From positions 1,318,501-1,382,500 of the forward strand of contig CANJKZ010000724.1 in the NCBI GenBank assembly GCA_947471745.1: a stretch of 64,000 nucleotides of DNA, read 5' to 3'. This document shows, piece by piece, positions 10,742-22,968 of the stretch (its first letter is position 1; every line of letters starts with the position of its first letter). This DNA comes from Closterium sp. Naga37s-1. Its lineage: Eukaryota; Streptophyta; Zygnematophyceae; Desmidiales; Closteriaceae. The notes beneath the pieces are model-generated. The model ran no database searches and was not told the origin of the DNA. It saw only the letters and a program-made list of their open reading frames with translations. The position numbers and the translations under genes are program-made.

Positions 10742-11125
10742 CACCCCCATAGGCAAAGTGGGGGAGAACAAGGGGTCACAAGACCAGTCAAGCAAAGCAA
10801 GGCAAAGCAAGCTCAGGGTGGATCACAACGTCACCACACATTCTGAGCACAAGTTCAAGGCCAGTTCACATGCATGAGTACACACATATATATAACGCTA
10901 GACAAGCAAGAGCAGATATATATATATGTAACAGTACAAGCAAGGTCAGGAAGTGAGCAAGTGAGGCAAGGTAGGTACAAGACCTAACAGAGTACAGAAG
11001 CGCTGATGGTCACAAGGCGCAAGTGCCTTGGTGAAGATATCAGCAGTGTTGGCCTCAGAGGCCACGTAAGCAAGGCGCAGTTGACCACGCTGCTGAAGCT
11101 CACGAGCAAGGAAGTAGCGAAGAGC

Positions 11126-11364
11126 TGTCAGAACTTATATTTGTAACTGCCTGTAGCTGTAGTTAGTGTAGTTATTATAAACTTTGTTTGGTGGTGCACC
11201 TTATTTGTTTCCTTTGCTATATGTTCTTCGAAACCTATAGTGAAACCATCCTTTCCAACTTTCTCGACTCTCACCCTAGGCACAAACTACTCGACATCCT
11301 AGTTGGGGCCTAGGCTCCTAAGCCTAGGCCCTAGTTAAACTTGATCATCCCTCGTTTCTTCTCA
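11126..11364 (+). repeat. NA3 5' LTR
   Basis: 239 bp, TGTCAGAACTT to CTTCTCA; identical by eye to the 3' copy. Confidence 0.96.
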
Positions 11365-12153
11365 TGGTATCAGAGCGAGTTACGTCCTGGCCTGTGGGCC
11401 CGCCTCATGCTTCCGCTGCTACGTTTTTCCTGTCGCGCGCCTAGGGCGCGTGGCGATTTTCTATTGTCCCGCCCCCGGTTGGCGAGTGACTCCTACTCTG
11501 CCCGTCGCGCGCCCCGTGGCACGCGACGGTGCCCTAAACCTGCCCGTCGTGCGCCCCGTGGCACGCGACGGTGCCCTGCTCGTCGTGCGCCCCGAGGCAC
11601 ACGACGGTGCCCTTACCTTAAACTTACCTGTCGTGCGCCCCGTGGCACGCGACGCGCCTCTCCGCACCTGCTCTCACTGCAGCCGCCCCTGACCTACCTG
11701 CGCCGACACATTGTAGTCGCTCTGCGGCTTTCTTCCCGCCCACCCCCTCCTCCTTTGTCTCCCTGCAGCCGTGGGGGGGAGGGTATGGGGGTGGCGGGTG
11801 TTGGAGCGTTGGGTCGTATCCTTCCCTTCCCCTCCTCCTCCTTTCGTTCCCACTGCTGCAGCTGCCGCTGGGGGGGAGGGTGTGAGGGTGTGGGGGAGAC
11901 GGGGGAGTGGCACCGGGGTGGCGGGTGTGAGGCAACCAGCAGCCGTCCCTCCACCTCTCCTCTCTTCCCCCCCCTCTCTGCTGCTCCTGCAGCAGTGTGG
12001 GGGAAGGGAAGGAGGAGGGTGAGGAGATGGAGGGGGTGACCAGCTAGTGTTAGCCCGCCTGCAGTACCTGCTGTTGCTTGTTTATTATTTTGCATGTGTA
12101 CCCCTGCAGGTTGTATTCTGCACAAACTCCTGATGCAGGCAGTTATGGGGGAG

Positions 12154-12392
12154 TGTCAGAACTTATATTTGTAACTGCCTGTAGCTGTAGTTAGTGTAGT
12201 TATTATAAACTTTGTTTGGTGGTGCACCTTATTTGTTTCCTTTGCTATATGTTCTTCGAAACCTATAGTGAAACCATCCTTTCCAACTTTCTCGACTCTC
12301 ACCCTAGGCACAAACTACTCGACATCCTAGTTGGGGCCTAGGCTCCTAAGCCTAGGCCCTAGTTAAACTTGATCATCCCTCGTTTCTTCTCA
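12154..12392 (+). repeat. NA3 3' LTR
   Basis: 239 bp; preceded by GTTATGGGGGAG as polypurine tract and followed by AGAGC. Confidence 0.96.
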
Positions 12393-15300
12393 AGAGCGAT
12401 GTGCTTCGTTCTGTGCTCCAGTCTGTGCTTCCGACACAAGGCCAGCATAGCCTTGTTGTCTACGTACAGAACTGGAGGAGAACGAGGCGGCTCTCCTAGG
12501 TCAGTCAGCAGGTAGGTGAGCCAGCGTAGCTCCTGTGCAGCCATGGCCCCTGCGTAGATCTCAGCCTCACAGCTGGAGCCGAGAACAGAAGACGAGCGGG
12601 TAGACCGCCACGAAACAGAGCCAGAACCAAGGCTGAAGGTGTAACCCTGTGACGACCGCTGCGTAGCCTGGTCGTCAGCCCAAGAAGCGTCTGCGTGACC
12701 AGTGAGGACCACTGGACTCCACCCTTCAAGCACAAGCCCCATGCCCGACGTACTGCACAAGTAGCGCAACACCCTCTTCACTGCAGCCATGTGCTCTGGT
12801 CTGTGTCTCCCAGGAGCAACATAGCGTGCCAGAATGCTAAGAGGGTATGCAAGGTCAGGTCGAGTGCAGGTCATCAGGTACATGAGGCAGCCAACAAGCT
12901 CTGGGTACGGGCCACTCGACTCTACGGACTCATCCGAAGGCAGAGCTGAGAGCGAGTGGCGAGTAGACAGAGGAGTGGCCTGAGGCGAGGAGTACGTGAA
13001 GCCGAAGCGCTGAAGGACCTGCTGCACCATGTGTGACTGAGTCAGGGTAATGGTGCGCTGTGCTCTGTTCCGGGTGATCTGCAAGCCAAGGTAGCTGCAC
13101 AGTTCACCCAGGTCTGTGCACGTGTGTCTCTTCTGCAGCTCGGACTTCACGTGGGCGAGTCCAGCAGTGTCAGCTGTGGCAAAGACCAAGTCGTCGACGT
13201 ACACGAGGATGTAGAACGGCGGCAAAGAGGTGTCGGTGCGCAGAAACAGCGACGGGTCGGCAGTAGAAGGAGCAAACCCAAGAGCCGCAAGTGTAGTCCT
13301 CAGTGTGTCGTGCCACTCACGAGGTGCCTGGCGGAGACTGTAGACTGGCCGCCGGAGGCTCCACTGGGTACCAGGAGGAAAAGACCCAGTGAAGCCAGGT
13401 GGGCGGCGCAGCCAGATCTCCTCGTGCAGGCTGCCCTGCAAGAAAGCAGTGCTGAAGTCAAGAGAGTGAAGCTCGTAGTCACGGTGAGCGGCTATGTGCA
13501 GCAGTACCCGAAGAGTGGTCATCTTCGGGGTGGGAGAGAAGGTCTGAAAGTAGTCAACTCCCTGCCACTGACTGAAGCCACGAGCCACGTAGCGCGCCTT
13601 GAAGACAGGCGGAGAACCCGGCGGCCGCTTCACCCTGAAAATCCACATGCCACTGACGATGTTCGCCCCAGGAGGGGGAACCTCGTCGACGTAGGTGCCT
13701 GTGGACTTCCAGGAAGCCATCTCTGCATCTATGGCTGCCTGCCACTGAGAGGAGTAGGGACCCTCTATCGCCTCCGCGTAAGAGCGCGGAGTCGGGATGT
13801 CTAGTGCATCCGGGTCTCCCTCAGGGGCAAGCAGCATGGACACAAGATGAGGTGAAGCAGCAGCAAAGCACTGGAACTCCTCCTGCCTGTCCTCAAGGAC
13901 GTCCGTGCCAAGGGCACATGCACCCCCGACGGACGGAGGACAGACAGACTCAGACTCAGCGACAAGACTAGCAGCGTAGTCGAGGCGACAGCGAGCAGCG
14001 AAGTCGACAAGCTCAGATTCTAAGGCAGACGCAGCAGTGGACTCAAAGGAAGGGTCAGTGACGACAGTAGCAAGGAGACGCGTGACAGTAGGACTGGCAG
14101 CACGAAGGGAGTCCGACTCCGGGTCAGCAAGAACAGGAAGAGAGGACTCAGGAGGAGAAGGCAAAGGGGCACGCAGCGGAGCAGTGGAGGGACGCAGAGA
14201 CATCCGGTGCGTGCCGGGGACAGGGGGAGGACGCTGACGCGAACCACGACTACTAGTGCGCGCAGCACGGACAGGCGACGCAGGACGAGACGCAGGCTCA
14301 CGACGCTCAGCAAGACCTCCAGTAGGACCAGTGTAGGGAGAAGGAGCAGGCAGAGGAGAGGTAGGGTGTAACTGTGACTCGGACTGGACAGGCGGTGGAC
14401 ACTCTAAGGGAGGAGCCGGACTAGCAGAGGGCGGAAGACCAAGAACCTGCTCAAGGAGCGGAACGAAGTACGGCCGCGGCCGCTCAGCACCACCAGCACC
14501 AGAAGGGACAGCACCAGCACCCCGAACGACAGCACCAGCGCCAGCAGCACCCCCAGCTCCAGCAGTGCCAACTCCAGTACCCTCAGAGGCACCAGCACCA
14601 GAGGCACCCTCAGTGCCAACACCCCCAGCAGCTCCAGCTCCAGCCGGACCACCAGAAGACGCAGCGGGTCTAGCTCCAGCACCCTCAGTAGCACCGACGC
14701 CTGCAGCACCACCAGCTCCAGTACGAGAAGCACCCGCAGGCCCAGCAGCTCCAGTACTCCCAGTACGAGCACCTCCGGGACCCGCGGCACCAGCACCCTC
14801 AGCAGCAGCAGAACCTCCAGCACCCGCAGCACCTCCAGCTCCAGCAGCTCGCCTCCAGCGCCGGGCAAACCACTCACGCAGCTCCTGTGGAGAGAGTAGC
14901 TCCCGCCGGGACGAAGTACCCGAAGAACCTCCAGGCCCAGCACCGCCAGACGCCACACGAGCAGGTCCAGTACCCTCAGACTCCGTACCCCCAGACGCAG
15001 CACCCCCAGGCTCAGCACCCCCAGGCGTAGCACCCCCAGGCTCAGCAACCCCAGGCGCAGCACCCCCAGAGTCAGCACCCCCAGACTCAGCACCCCCAGG
15101 CTCAGCACCCCCAGAGTCAGCACCCCCAGACCCAGCACCCGCAGGCTCAGCACCCCTAGTAGCACCAGAGTCAACAGCTACCTCGACAGGGTCGACTGCG
15201 TCTACCTGAGACACACCTGAGGGGGCAGGACCCTGAGGGGGGAGGGGGTCTACCGGAGGGGGACCTGGCGTAAGGAAGAGCGGCGGGGGGGGAGGGACGC

Positions 15301-18299
15301 AGTGCGGTAGGGGAAGAGACGGTAGTAGGGAACCGACTCGTCAAACGTGACGTCCTGGGAGGACAGAACACGGCGCGAGGTGGGGTGGTAGAATTGCCAG
15401 CCCGGTGCGTCAGGGGGGAAGCCAAGGAAGACGCAGGGAACAGCACGAGGGGACAGCTTGTCCGCAGACAAGTCGCGGACAAACGCCCGAGATCCCCAGA
15501 CACGAAACGCAGACGCATCGCCAACCTTCCCCCTCCACAGCAAAGCAGGGGAGGTCTCCGGCATGGAGACCCGGGGCTGAAGGTTGATCTGATGCGCCGC
15601 GTACCGAACCGCAAACGGCCACAGAAAATGGGGGGCAGCCGCATGGACCATGGACGTACGAGCGACGTCCATGACCATGCCAATGCGGCGCTCAGCAATC
15701 CCATTTTGCTGCGGAGAGTCCGGAAGCGTGAAGGTCTGGCGAATGCCTCGTGCACGACAGAAGGCTCGCAGAAGGTCAGAGGAGAACTCTCCGCCTCTGT
15801 CAGAGTGCAGACGCAGAACAGGAAAGTCCGAGCCGAAACTCTCCCTGAGCTGGAGACGAGCTGCGCGGATCCAGGCGATCAACACCTCAGTGACCTCACC
15901 CTTGCTGCGCAAGGGGAAGACTGCGGTGTAACGCGAGTAGTCGTCAACCACCAGCAGGAAGTAACGCTCGTGACCCTGTCCACGGACGCGGGCTGGGCCC
16001 CACACGTCCATGTGAAGCGTCTGCAGTGGAGCCTCTGTCGGAGGAAACTCGGAGGAGTGAGGAGCAGCGCGCTGCCGCCCCTCGACGCAGGGAACGCAGG
16101 TGGGGGCAGGCCCCGGAGGAAGGGGAGGGAGGGACCGGGGGAGACCAGAGACAAGGACACGGGAGGCCATGCCTCGAAGACGAGGCAGGGAGGGGTGACC
16201 AAGGCGGTGGTGCCAGAGGAGAGTCTGGTGAGACAGGAGACGACACGAGCAGGGGGCAGACTCAGGACCAGACCTGGACGCCGCAGCAAACACCTGACCC
16301 GACGCGGCTACCTGAGCAGACTCAGCGACCGGAGGAGACTCAGTAGTCAGTGTGTACAGGCTCGACCCCGGCTGACGGGTAAACGTGGCCAAGTGACGGC
16401 CCGTCCGAGCACAGGTACAGTGGGTCACTCGCTGACTCGCAGGAGTGAACTGGTGAACCCCTCCATCCTGAAGGTCAGCACCACTCACCAAGTTCGTAGA
16501 GAACGAGGGGAGGTAAAGACCTGACAGGGTGCCAGAAGGGGCCGCCGGACACGGTAGAACAGTGGAGAAGTGGGCAAGGACACGACCACCAGAGGGGTCT
16601 GCCAGGGAGACTGCCACTGGCCGACTAAGCGGCGTAAGCGTGGTGCGGTCTCGAAAGAAGGAGCGGGAAGCACCCGAGTCAAGGGTGAAGGTGTGGGTGG
16701 CCGGAGCCGACGCAGTACCTGAGAGCGCAGACTCACCAGTACCTGGGGCAGCAGACTCACCAGTACCTGGAGCAACAGACTCACTGGCACCTAGAGCAGC
16801 AGCCTCAATGCCCGGGTCAGGCGGAAAACACCGGTAACAGTCACCCTCATCACTAATAGTCACAGCATACATTGCAGCAAGAATAGCATCATAATCAAGA
16901 TCAAAGATCGCAACACCCGCCCTAAACAGCTCGCCCCAGCGAGGGATCTCAGTAGCGTCGGGGAACTGATGACGCCAAGCGTCCGTCAGGCGGCCGAAGC
17001 AGCGCTGGGTGGAGTGCGGACCCCCACACTGCTCACCCGTGCGGTCGCCTGTACGCAGAACGTAGGTACAGGGGCCAGCACCCCCACCCTGCTGACGAGC
17101 AGTGTACCACTCACGAAGCTGCTGGGGGGAAGGAGTCTCACGAGTGCGCTGCTGCTGCTGCTGCTGGCGCTGGCCACCACCGAAGCCGACCCTCTGCGAA
17201 GAGCCGCCCCGACCAGCTCCACCTCCGCCGCCGCTACCTCCACCACCGCCACCACCTCCACCACCTCCGCTCGCACCGCCACCACCGCCACCTCCTCCGC
17301 CTCCACTGCCGCCACTAGTGCCCCCACTCCCGCCACCACTCCCACCGCCACCCCCACCCCCTCCGCCGCCTCCACCACCGCCTCCACCGCCCCCGCCAGC
17401 TCCTCCAGCGCCCTTGCCCCCCTTGCCCTTGCCTGGGCGGCGTCTCCCGCTAGAGGCAGACGCCGCGCCGACCGACTCAAGACCAACGAGGTCGGCCGCA
17501 GCAGCAGAGGCAACAGAGGGCAAGAGGGGGGAGGGGGAGCACCCCTCAAAGACAGGGGTACGAGGGTCACCACGAGAGGCTCCTACAGCGACTATACTCT
17601 TTTCTGCTGCTAGGAGGCGCTCCTCGAGGAGGTCAACGGTGAGGGTGGTGGGGCAAACAGAGAGGAAGTGGTCCCTGACCGAGCGAAGGGTGTCAGGGAG
17701 CCGGGTGACTATGTAGTAGAGGGTGATGTACATAGGGGGGGGGTTCTTGGCGCAGAACTCAGCAGGAAGTGCAGCGCGGTAGCGAATGTCACTAGTGCAA
17801 AGGTGCGTAATGAGGTCAGCGACTGTGGGAAAAGCGGCGAGGTCAGGGAAGAGGTACGGCAGTATGAGGCGGCTAAGGGCAGCAGTGGCAGGGGAAGAGT
17901 AGCGTGCAACGACAGCGTCGTACAAGGTCTTAGCACTCTTGTACTGACTAAAATGCGCGCGCTCAGCGGTTGGTAAGTGGCGGCGCACAGCAAGGCGAGC
18001 AGCAGCATCGCGCGTGGCCCACTGTGAGCAAACAGTGGCGTCAGCATCAGCAGCAGGGGCAGGAGAGGCACCAAAGGTGAGGTCAAACAGGGAGAGACCG
18101 TCTGCCCTATCGCACTGTAGGAAAAGCTGCAGATCATCTACCCAGACCTCAAAGTCAACAGCCCGACCCTCAGCGTCAAAGGTGAGAACACTGGGGGTGG
18201 CCATGACAGCAGTAGATAGGCAGTGAGCACAGCGGGGTAGGGCAGTGCAGTGGCAGAGGCGTTGCGCTTACCAGGCAAGTGAGGCGGTCCGGGGCAGGC

Positions 18300-19060
18300 C
18301 GGCAGGGACAGGGCCGTTACTGCAGTGACGGCGGCGTCTCGGCTGCGGCAGCCCGGCGGCTCAGCAGCTCGGCGGCAAAGGCGGCTCGGCGGCAAAGGCG
18401 GCTCGGCGGCTCGGCAGCGCAGCGGCTCGGCAGCGAAGGCGGCTCGCTAGGGCCTTGAAAGGCGGCGTCGCTACCGCGAAGGAGCGGCGACGGGGCCGCT
18501 GAAGGGCGGCGACAAGGCCACCGAAAGGGGCGGCGACGAGGCCGAGTAGGGGCGGCGACGGGGCCGCGGAAAGGGGGCGGCGACGGGGCCACGGAAAGGG
18601 GGCGGCGACGGGGCCGCTGAAGGGCGGCTACGGGGCCGCTTAAGGGGGGGGGGCAACGAAGCCGCTGAAGGGCGGCTACGGGGCCGCTGAAGGGCGGCGA
18701 CGGGGCCGCTGAGAGGGCAGCGACGGGGCCGCTGAAAGGGGCGGCGACGGGGCCACGGAAAGGGGCGGCGACGGGGCCGCTGAAGGGCGGCTACGGGGCC
18801 GCTGAAGGGCGGCGACGAAGCCGCTAAGAGGCGGCGACGGGGTCGCTGAAAGGGCGGCGACGGGGCCGCTGAGAGGGCGGCGACGGGGCCGCTGAAAGGG
18901 GGGGGGGGCGGCGACGGGGTCGGAAAGGGCGGCGCGACGGGCCGCTAAGGAGGGCGCGACGGGGCCGCTAAGGAGTGCGCGACGGGGCCGCTAAGAAGGG
19001 CGCGACGGGGCCGCTAAGGAGGGCTCGACGGGCCGCTAAGGGCAGAACACTAGGCGCGCC
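18300..19060 (-). repeat. Copia-2 GC-rich leader repeats
   Basis: Tandem imperfect units of GGGCGGCGACGGGGCCGCTGAA type, giving way near gag to GGCGGCTCGGC units. The layout is as in Copia-1, but the unit differs, so arrays turn over between copies. Confidence 0.85.
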
Positions 19061-19109
19061 TCGGGCAGGGGACACCGCGCGCCCCGGGCAGGAAAAAAAA
19101 TTCGATCTT

Positions 19110-19154
19110 GGTGGGCCCTAGGACAGTTCCCACTAGGGAACCTGCTCGATACCA
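19110..19154 (-). promoter_or_regulatory. Copia-2 primer site and post-primer hairpin
   Basis: Minus strand: TGGTATCGAGC (19144-19154), one base shorter than the standard TGGTATCAGAGC, next a 16-base hairpin (GTTCCC paired with GGGAAC, 19126-19141), then CCTAGGGCCCACC. Copia-5 has the same shortened primer site. Confidence 0.8.
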
Positions 19155-19283
19155 TGAGAAACTTAGAACGAGAATGAGTGGACTAAGGAATGAAAGTGAT
19201 ACAAATATGAAACCCTAGAATTGTGTACCCCTTAGTATCTAACCCGCTACAGCCTACACAGGCTAGATCATATAAGTTTGACA
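19155..19283 (-). repeat. Copia-2 5' LTR
   Basis: 129 bp, identical by eye to 10613-10741; CACAC follows. Confidence 0.96.
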
Positions 19284-20195
19284 CACACCCCCCTGTTCGC
19301 CGCCTCTGCCTCACCTGCGCCCGCGCCTGCTTTGCAGCAGCGCGCGGGCCTGCCCTGCACCAGTGACACCGCCCCTGGAGCAGCCGCCCTTGGACCCAGA
19401 GCAGCCGCCCCTGGCCCCTGGAGCAGTCGCCCCTGGCCCCTGGAGCAGCCGCCCCTGCAGCAGCCTCACCTGCGCCTGCCCTCGAGCGGCTGCCCCCGCG
19501 TCTGCCCTCGTGCAGCCGCCCCTGCCTCACTCGCGCCTGCCCTCGTGCAGCCGCCCCTGCCTCACCTGCGCCTGCCCTCGTGCAGCCGCCCCTGCCTCAC
19601 CCGCGCCTGCCCTCGTGCAGCCGTAGGGGGGAGGGTATGGGGGTGGCGAATGTGGGGGTGATGAGTGTGGGTGCTACCCTTCCCCTCCTACTCCTCCTTC
19701 TTCGTCTCCCACTGCTGCAGCTGCTGCTGAAGGGGGGTGGATGTGTGGGAGCCGAGGGGAGTGGAGCTAAGGGGGATTGGAGACAGGGGTGCAGCAAGGG
19801 GGTGTGTGAGAAGGGGGTGTGGGACTATTAGGGGAAGTAGAGCGGAGGTCGCCGTCGTGTCGTCAGCACCGCCAGTAGTCCGGAGCCCTCGAGCTCTCGG
19901 TAGCCCAGCGAGCCTGCTTCGCCAGTCGTCTGTGGGTCCGTTGCTCCTGCCGCTCGTCGTAGCCGCGGATCCACATACTCCCGTAGTCCGGTGCCCTCGT
20001 GCACTCGGTAGCCACTGTGCGCGCCGCTCCTGTTGCCCGTGTGACTGCGGCTTCACCTGTCGCCTCCTATCTCCACTCCTCTCACAGTCCCTCCTCCTCC
20101 TCCTCACTTCGCCTCTTCTTCTGCTGCGCCCTGCAGGGTGTACCACTTCAGGGGGTGCTCTGTACATGGTTCTCACTGCAATCAATTAGGGGGTG

Positions 20196-20434
20196 TGTTG
20201 AACTATATTTATATATGTTCTTTATAATTGTCTGCAGTGTAGAGTGCAGCACATCCCAATTTGCTGTAGGTGGTGCACCATGCTTCTCCTTGCTATATCT
20301 TGTACTCATCTTTCTTAGTGAAGCAACTTTTCTTCTTCCTAAACTCTCTCGACATCTCTCTTCAACCCCAAAACCTAAGCTCCTAAGCCACTCTAGCCAT
20401 GGCTCCTAAGCACAACTAGCTTAGTATCTTGACA
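20196..20434 (+). repeat. NA2 3' LTR
   Basis: 239 bp; three substitutions against the 5' copy seen by eye. AAACC follows at 20435-20439. Confidence 0.95.
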
Positions 20435-21027
20435 AAACCGCCAACCTGCACGTACTTGGTAGGTGCGCACATCTGCACAGTTAGACAACCTGCGACCCGG
20501 TCTTGATGGAACCTTCCGCGCTCTTGCCGTACCCGTTGCCTCAACCAAGAACCCTGCAGACACATGACCACAAGCGGTGGAAGAAGGAGAAGAAATTACA
20601 TCAGAGACGGCAGTTGCGACAACCGAAACGGCAAACACGGAAGCTACGCGGACACTCTAGCCCCCCGTTCAACAACCTACCGGCTGGAACACCACCGAGG
20701 GCTGGGACACAGTAGACATACGTTGGATTACGGAAAACACCGCGCTGGGAGATGCCGTCGCAGCTGAAACCGGATGGGGAATCGTCGCCGAAGGACCTGC
20801 AGCAGAGGAAGCAGAAGAATTAGAAGAACCAGCAGTCACTGAGGAGGAACCAGAAGCAGATGAAGAAGAGTCACTCACAGAATACGGCCCTCATCTCATT
20901 CCCATCAGAACGGACGGCAAGCATTATCTCCACATCGAGACAAGGGGAGCGGCGATCGGCGACACCGACTTCGAAGAAGGAGAAGTCACGCAACCAGAAG
21001 ATCGTCGCCCACAAATCTCACCCCCGT
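20435..21027 (+). pseudogene. Copia-B segment 2: acidic polyprotein region
   Basis: Coding remnant between the NA2 and chromovirus insertions. The readable frame (about 20695-21027) gives WDTVDIRWITENTALGD, then an acidic run (EEAEELEEPAVTEEEPEADEEE) and YGPHLIPIRTDGKHYL. It continues in the same frame into segment 3 at 28985 apart from one TGA at the join. This lies between Gag and the pre-integrase domain; no protease DSGA motif is visible. Upstream of about 20695 the frame is broken. Confidence 0.65.
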
Positions 21028-21393
21028 TGTGAGAGTACGCCGACGTTCGACGTATTTCTAATTTCTATATTTTTACTCTATCTTGTTCTCCTTATTTTCC
21101 TCTTTCATTGGCACTTTATTTCACCTCAATCGGACTACTATTCTATTTAATAGAGCTTTCCGATTATTTCACTTATTTTGTATTTTCGGCACCGACAGTT
21201 ACATTATACGGCACCGACAGCACCGACGGTGGTGTACAAGGCGTAATCTTGCCATAATCCAATGTGCCAATGGGCTTACGTGTTTATGCGCAATTGTAAT
21301 TATACATTCTAGAAGAGCGCGTTCCGGAAGGTTCGGATTATCTTTTGTCTATGTATTTTTGAGTATAAATACGCCTTGTACCACCTTGAGCGC
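21028..21393 (+). repeat. Chromovirus 5' LTR, truncated into RT
   Basis: Matches the 3' LTR over its first ~105 bp and again from AAGAGCGCGTTCC to CCTTGTAC. About 190 bp between these blocks is absent from the 3' copy. It ends at the palindrome CCTTGAGCGCTCAAGG (about 21383-21398), beyond which RT coding sequence starts with no primer site or gag. Confidence 0.75.
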
Positions 21394-21493
21394 TCAAGGA
21401 GTACATGTGGACCCAAAGATAATCAAAGTCGTACGTACGTGGGAAACGCTTGACAACGTGAAGGAACTTCAGCAATTTTTTGGATTTGCGAAC

Positions 21494-21647
21494 TGTCAGA
21501 ATGTGTCATCTCTCTAGCCTGCAGTGGGGTACTCTATAGTGAGTACAGCCCGATTAGGGTTTGCTATATGTACTGCCCTGCTTACTAGTGCAACCCCTCT
21601 TTCGTGTTCTATCTTTCTGTCTAGCATTCCTCGTTCTTATTTTCACA
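21494..21647 (+). repeat. NA4 5' LTR
   Basis: 154 bp, TGTCAGAATG to TTTTCACA. Its core (CCTGCAGTGGGGTACTC, TAGGGTTTGCTATAT) resembles the Copia LTRs. Confidence 0.94.
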
Positions 21648-22968
21648 TGCTATCAAAGCGGTTACGCTCCTGGCCTGTGGGCCCGCCTGCTTCCGCTGCC
21701 ATACTGTCTGTCGCGCGCCCCGTGGCGTGCGATGTTCAAATTTTCTTCCCGCCACGCGCTTGGGACGCGTGGCGGTTTTTTGCCCGCCACGCGCTCGGGG
21801 CGCGTGGCGGTTTCCTGCGCGCCGCGCGCCCCGCGAGCGCGCGGCGGTTTCGTCGCCCGTCGTGGCGGCCCGGGGGCCCGTGCGCTGTCCCCTCCCGTCG
21901 CCCGTCGTGGCGCCCTGGGGGCCTGCGCGTCGCCCCGCCTCCCGTCGCCCCTCCCCTCCCATCGCCCGTCGTGGCGCCCCGGGGGCCTGCGCGTCGCCCC
22001 CTCCCGTCGCCCGTCGTGGCGCCCCGGGGGCCTGCGCGTCCCCCCCTCCCGTCGCCCGTCGTGGCGCCCTGGGGGCCCGCGCGTCGCCCCCCCTCCCGTC
22101 GTCCGTCGCGGCGCCCTGGGGGCCCACGCGCCACCCCCTCTCGTTGCCCGTCATGGCGCTCTGGGGGCCCGCGCGCCGCCCTGTTCTTCCCCCGTCGCAG
22201 TGCCCCAAGGACCCGCGCCCCGCCCTGCTTTCCGCTCGCACGCCGCCCCAGCTGCTACCCGCCCCGCCCCGCCTGCGTTTGGATCTTGGGGCGGCGGTTA
22301 TGGGGGTGGCGGGTGTGTGAGCCGTCCCCTGCTCTTCCTCCTCCTCCGTCTCCCACTGCTGCAGCTGCCGCTGAGGGGGGTGGGTGTGTGGGAGCCGAGT
22401 GAATGGTGTAAGGGGGGTGACATGGGAGTGGAGCTAGGGGTGCAGCAAGGGGTGTGTGAACGGGAATTTTGGGCCAATGGGGGAGGTCGAAGGGGGGTGG
22501 CCGCCGTGAAGCCAGCAGCTCCAGTCGCCCGTGAGACCGTTGCGCCAGTCGCCCGTGAGCCCGTTGCTCCATTCGCCCGTAAGCCCGTTGCTCCAGTCGC
22601 CCGTGAGTCAGTTGCTCCTGCCGCTCGTCTAGCCGCGGAGCCAGTTACTCCAGTTGCCCGTGTGCCAGTTGCTCCAGTTGCCAGTGTGCCAGTTACTCCA
22701 GTTGCCCGTGTGCCAGTTGCTCCAGTTGCGCCGTGTGCCAGCAGCTTAAGCTGCCGCCCACCACCTCCTCTCCTCTCATAGTCCCACCTCCTCCTCACTT
22801 GCCCTCTGTGATAGCCTCTAGCTTTGCTTATATTTGTGAACTATGAACTGCTGCTTGTTGTGCTGATCATCCCCCACTTTGACTATGGGGGTGTGTCAGA
22901 ATGTGTCATCTGTCTAGTCTGCAGTAGGGTACTCTATAGTGAGTACAGTCCGATTAGGGTTTGCTATA

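Larger units (their letters stand above)
11126..12392 (+). mobile_element. NA3: 1.27-kb non-autonomous LTR element in Copia-2
   Basis: Two 239-bp LTRs (11126-11364 and 12154-12392) identical by eye, target duplication AGAGC at 11121-11125 and 12393-12397. A perfect primer site TGGTATCAGAGC at 11365-11376 follows the left LTR. The 789-bp interior encodes no recognisable protein. It has about four copies of a CGTCGTGCGCCCCGTGGCA-like hairpin motif (11499-11655) and the CCCACTGCTGCAGCTGCCG string (~11850) of the NA group. It is the youngest layer of this nest. Confidence 0.95.
10946..18204 (-). pseudogene. Copia-2 gag-pol, one frameshift and one insertion
   Basis: Starts at ATG 18204 (MATPSVLTFD) and ends at the TGA at 10946-10948. 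First frame 18204-15250: Gag with Gly-rich stretch, protease DSGA, pre-integrase WHHRLGHPS, and integrase with VVDDYSRY, LHSDRGGEF and IAERR. Compared with Copia-5 a C/G run at 15285-15292 has a net loss of 1 base, shifting the frame just before the repeat linker. The second frame (15214 to 12393) has the linker, reverse transcriptase with YVDD near 13192-13203, and RNase H up to the HIAL motif, where NA3 interrupts. The remaining tail (RYFLARELQQRGQL..) resumes at 11125. With the insert removed the RNase H frame is continuous. Confidence 0.93.
10613..19283 (-). mobile_element. Copia-2: Ty1/copia element, nested in NA2, host of NA3
   Basis: 129-bp LTRs at 10613-10741 and 19155-19283, identical by eye, target duplication CACAC at 10608-10612 and 19284-19288. 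Minus-strand order: 5' LTR, primer site (19144-19154, TGGTATCGAGC), leader, full gag-pol, conserved 3' UTR, polypurine hairpin (10744-10764), 3' LTR. Its length of 8,671 bp includes NA3 (1,267 bp plus duplication). All catalytic domains are present, but it carries one frameshift and the NA3 insertion. Confidence 0.97.
9977..20434 (+). mobile_element. NA2: non-autonomous LTR element, split by Copia-2
   Basis: Two 239-bp LTRs (9977-10215 and 20196-20434; three differences seen) with AAACC target duplication at 9972-9976 and 20435-20439. The internal part is only 10216-10612 plus 19289-20195, about 1.3 kb; the rest is Copia-2. Primer site TGGAATCAGAGC at 10216-10227; GGGGGTG before the 3' LTR. 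No protein domain is present: the leader has GC-rich hairpins (10279-10302 and 10316-10340), followed by CAG/GGCTGCC-type repeats and the 3' module common to the NA group. It sits inside Copia-B. Confidence 0.95.
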
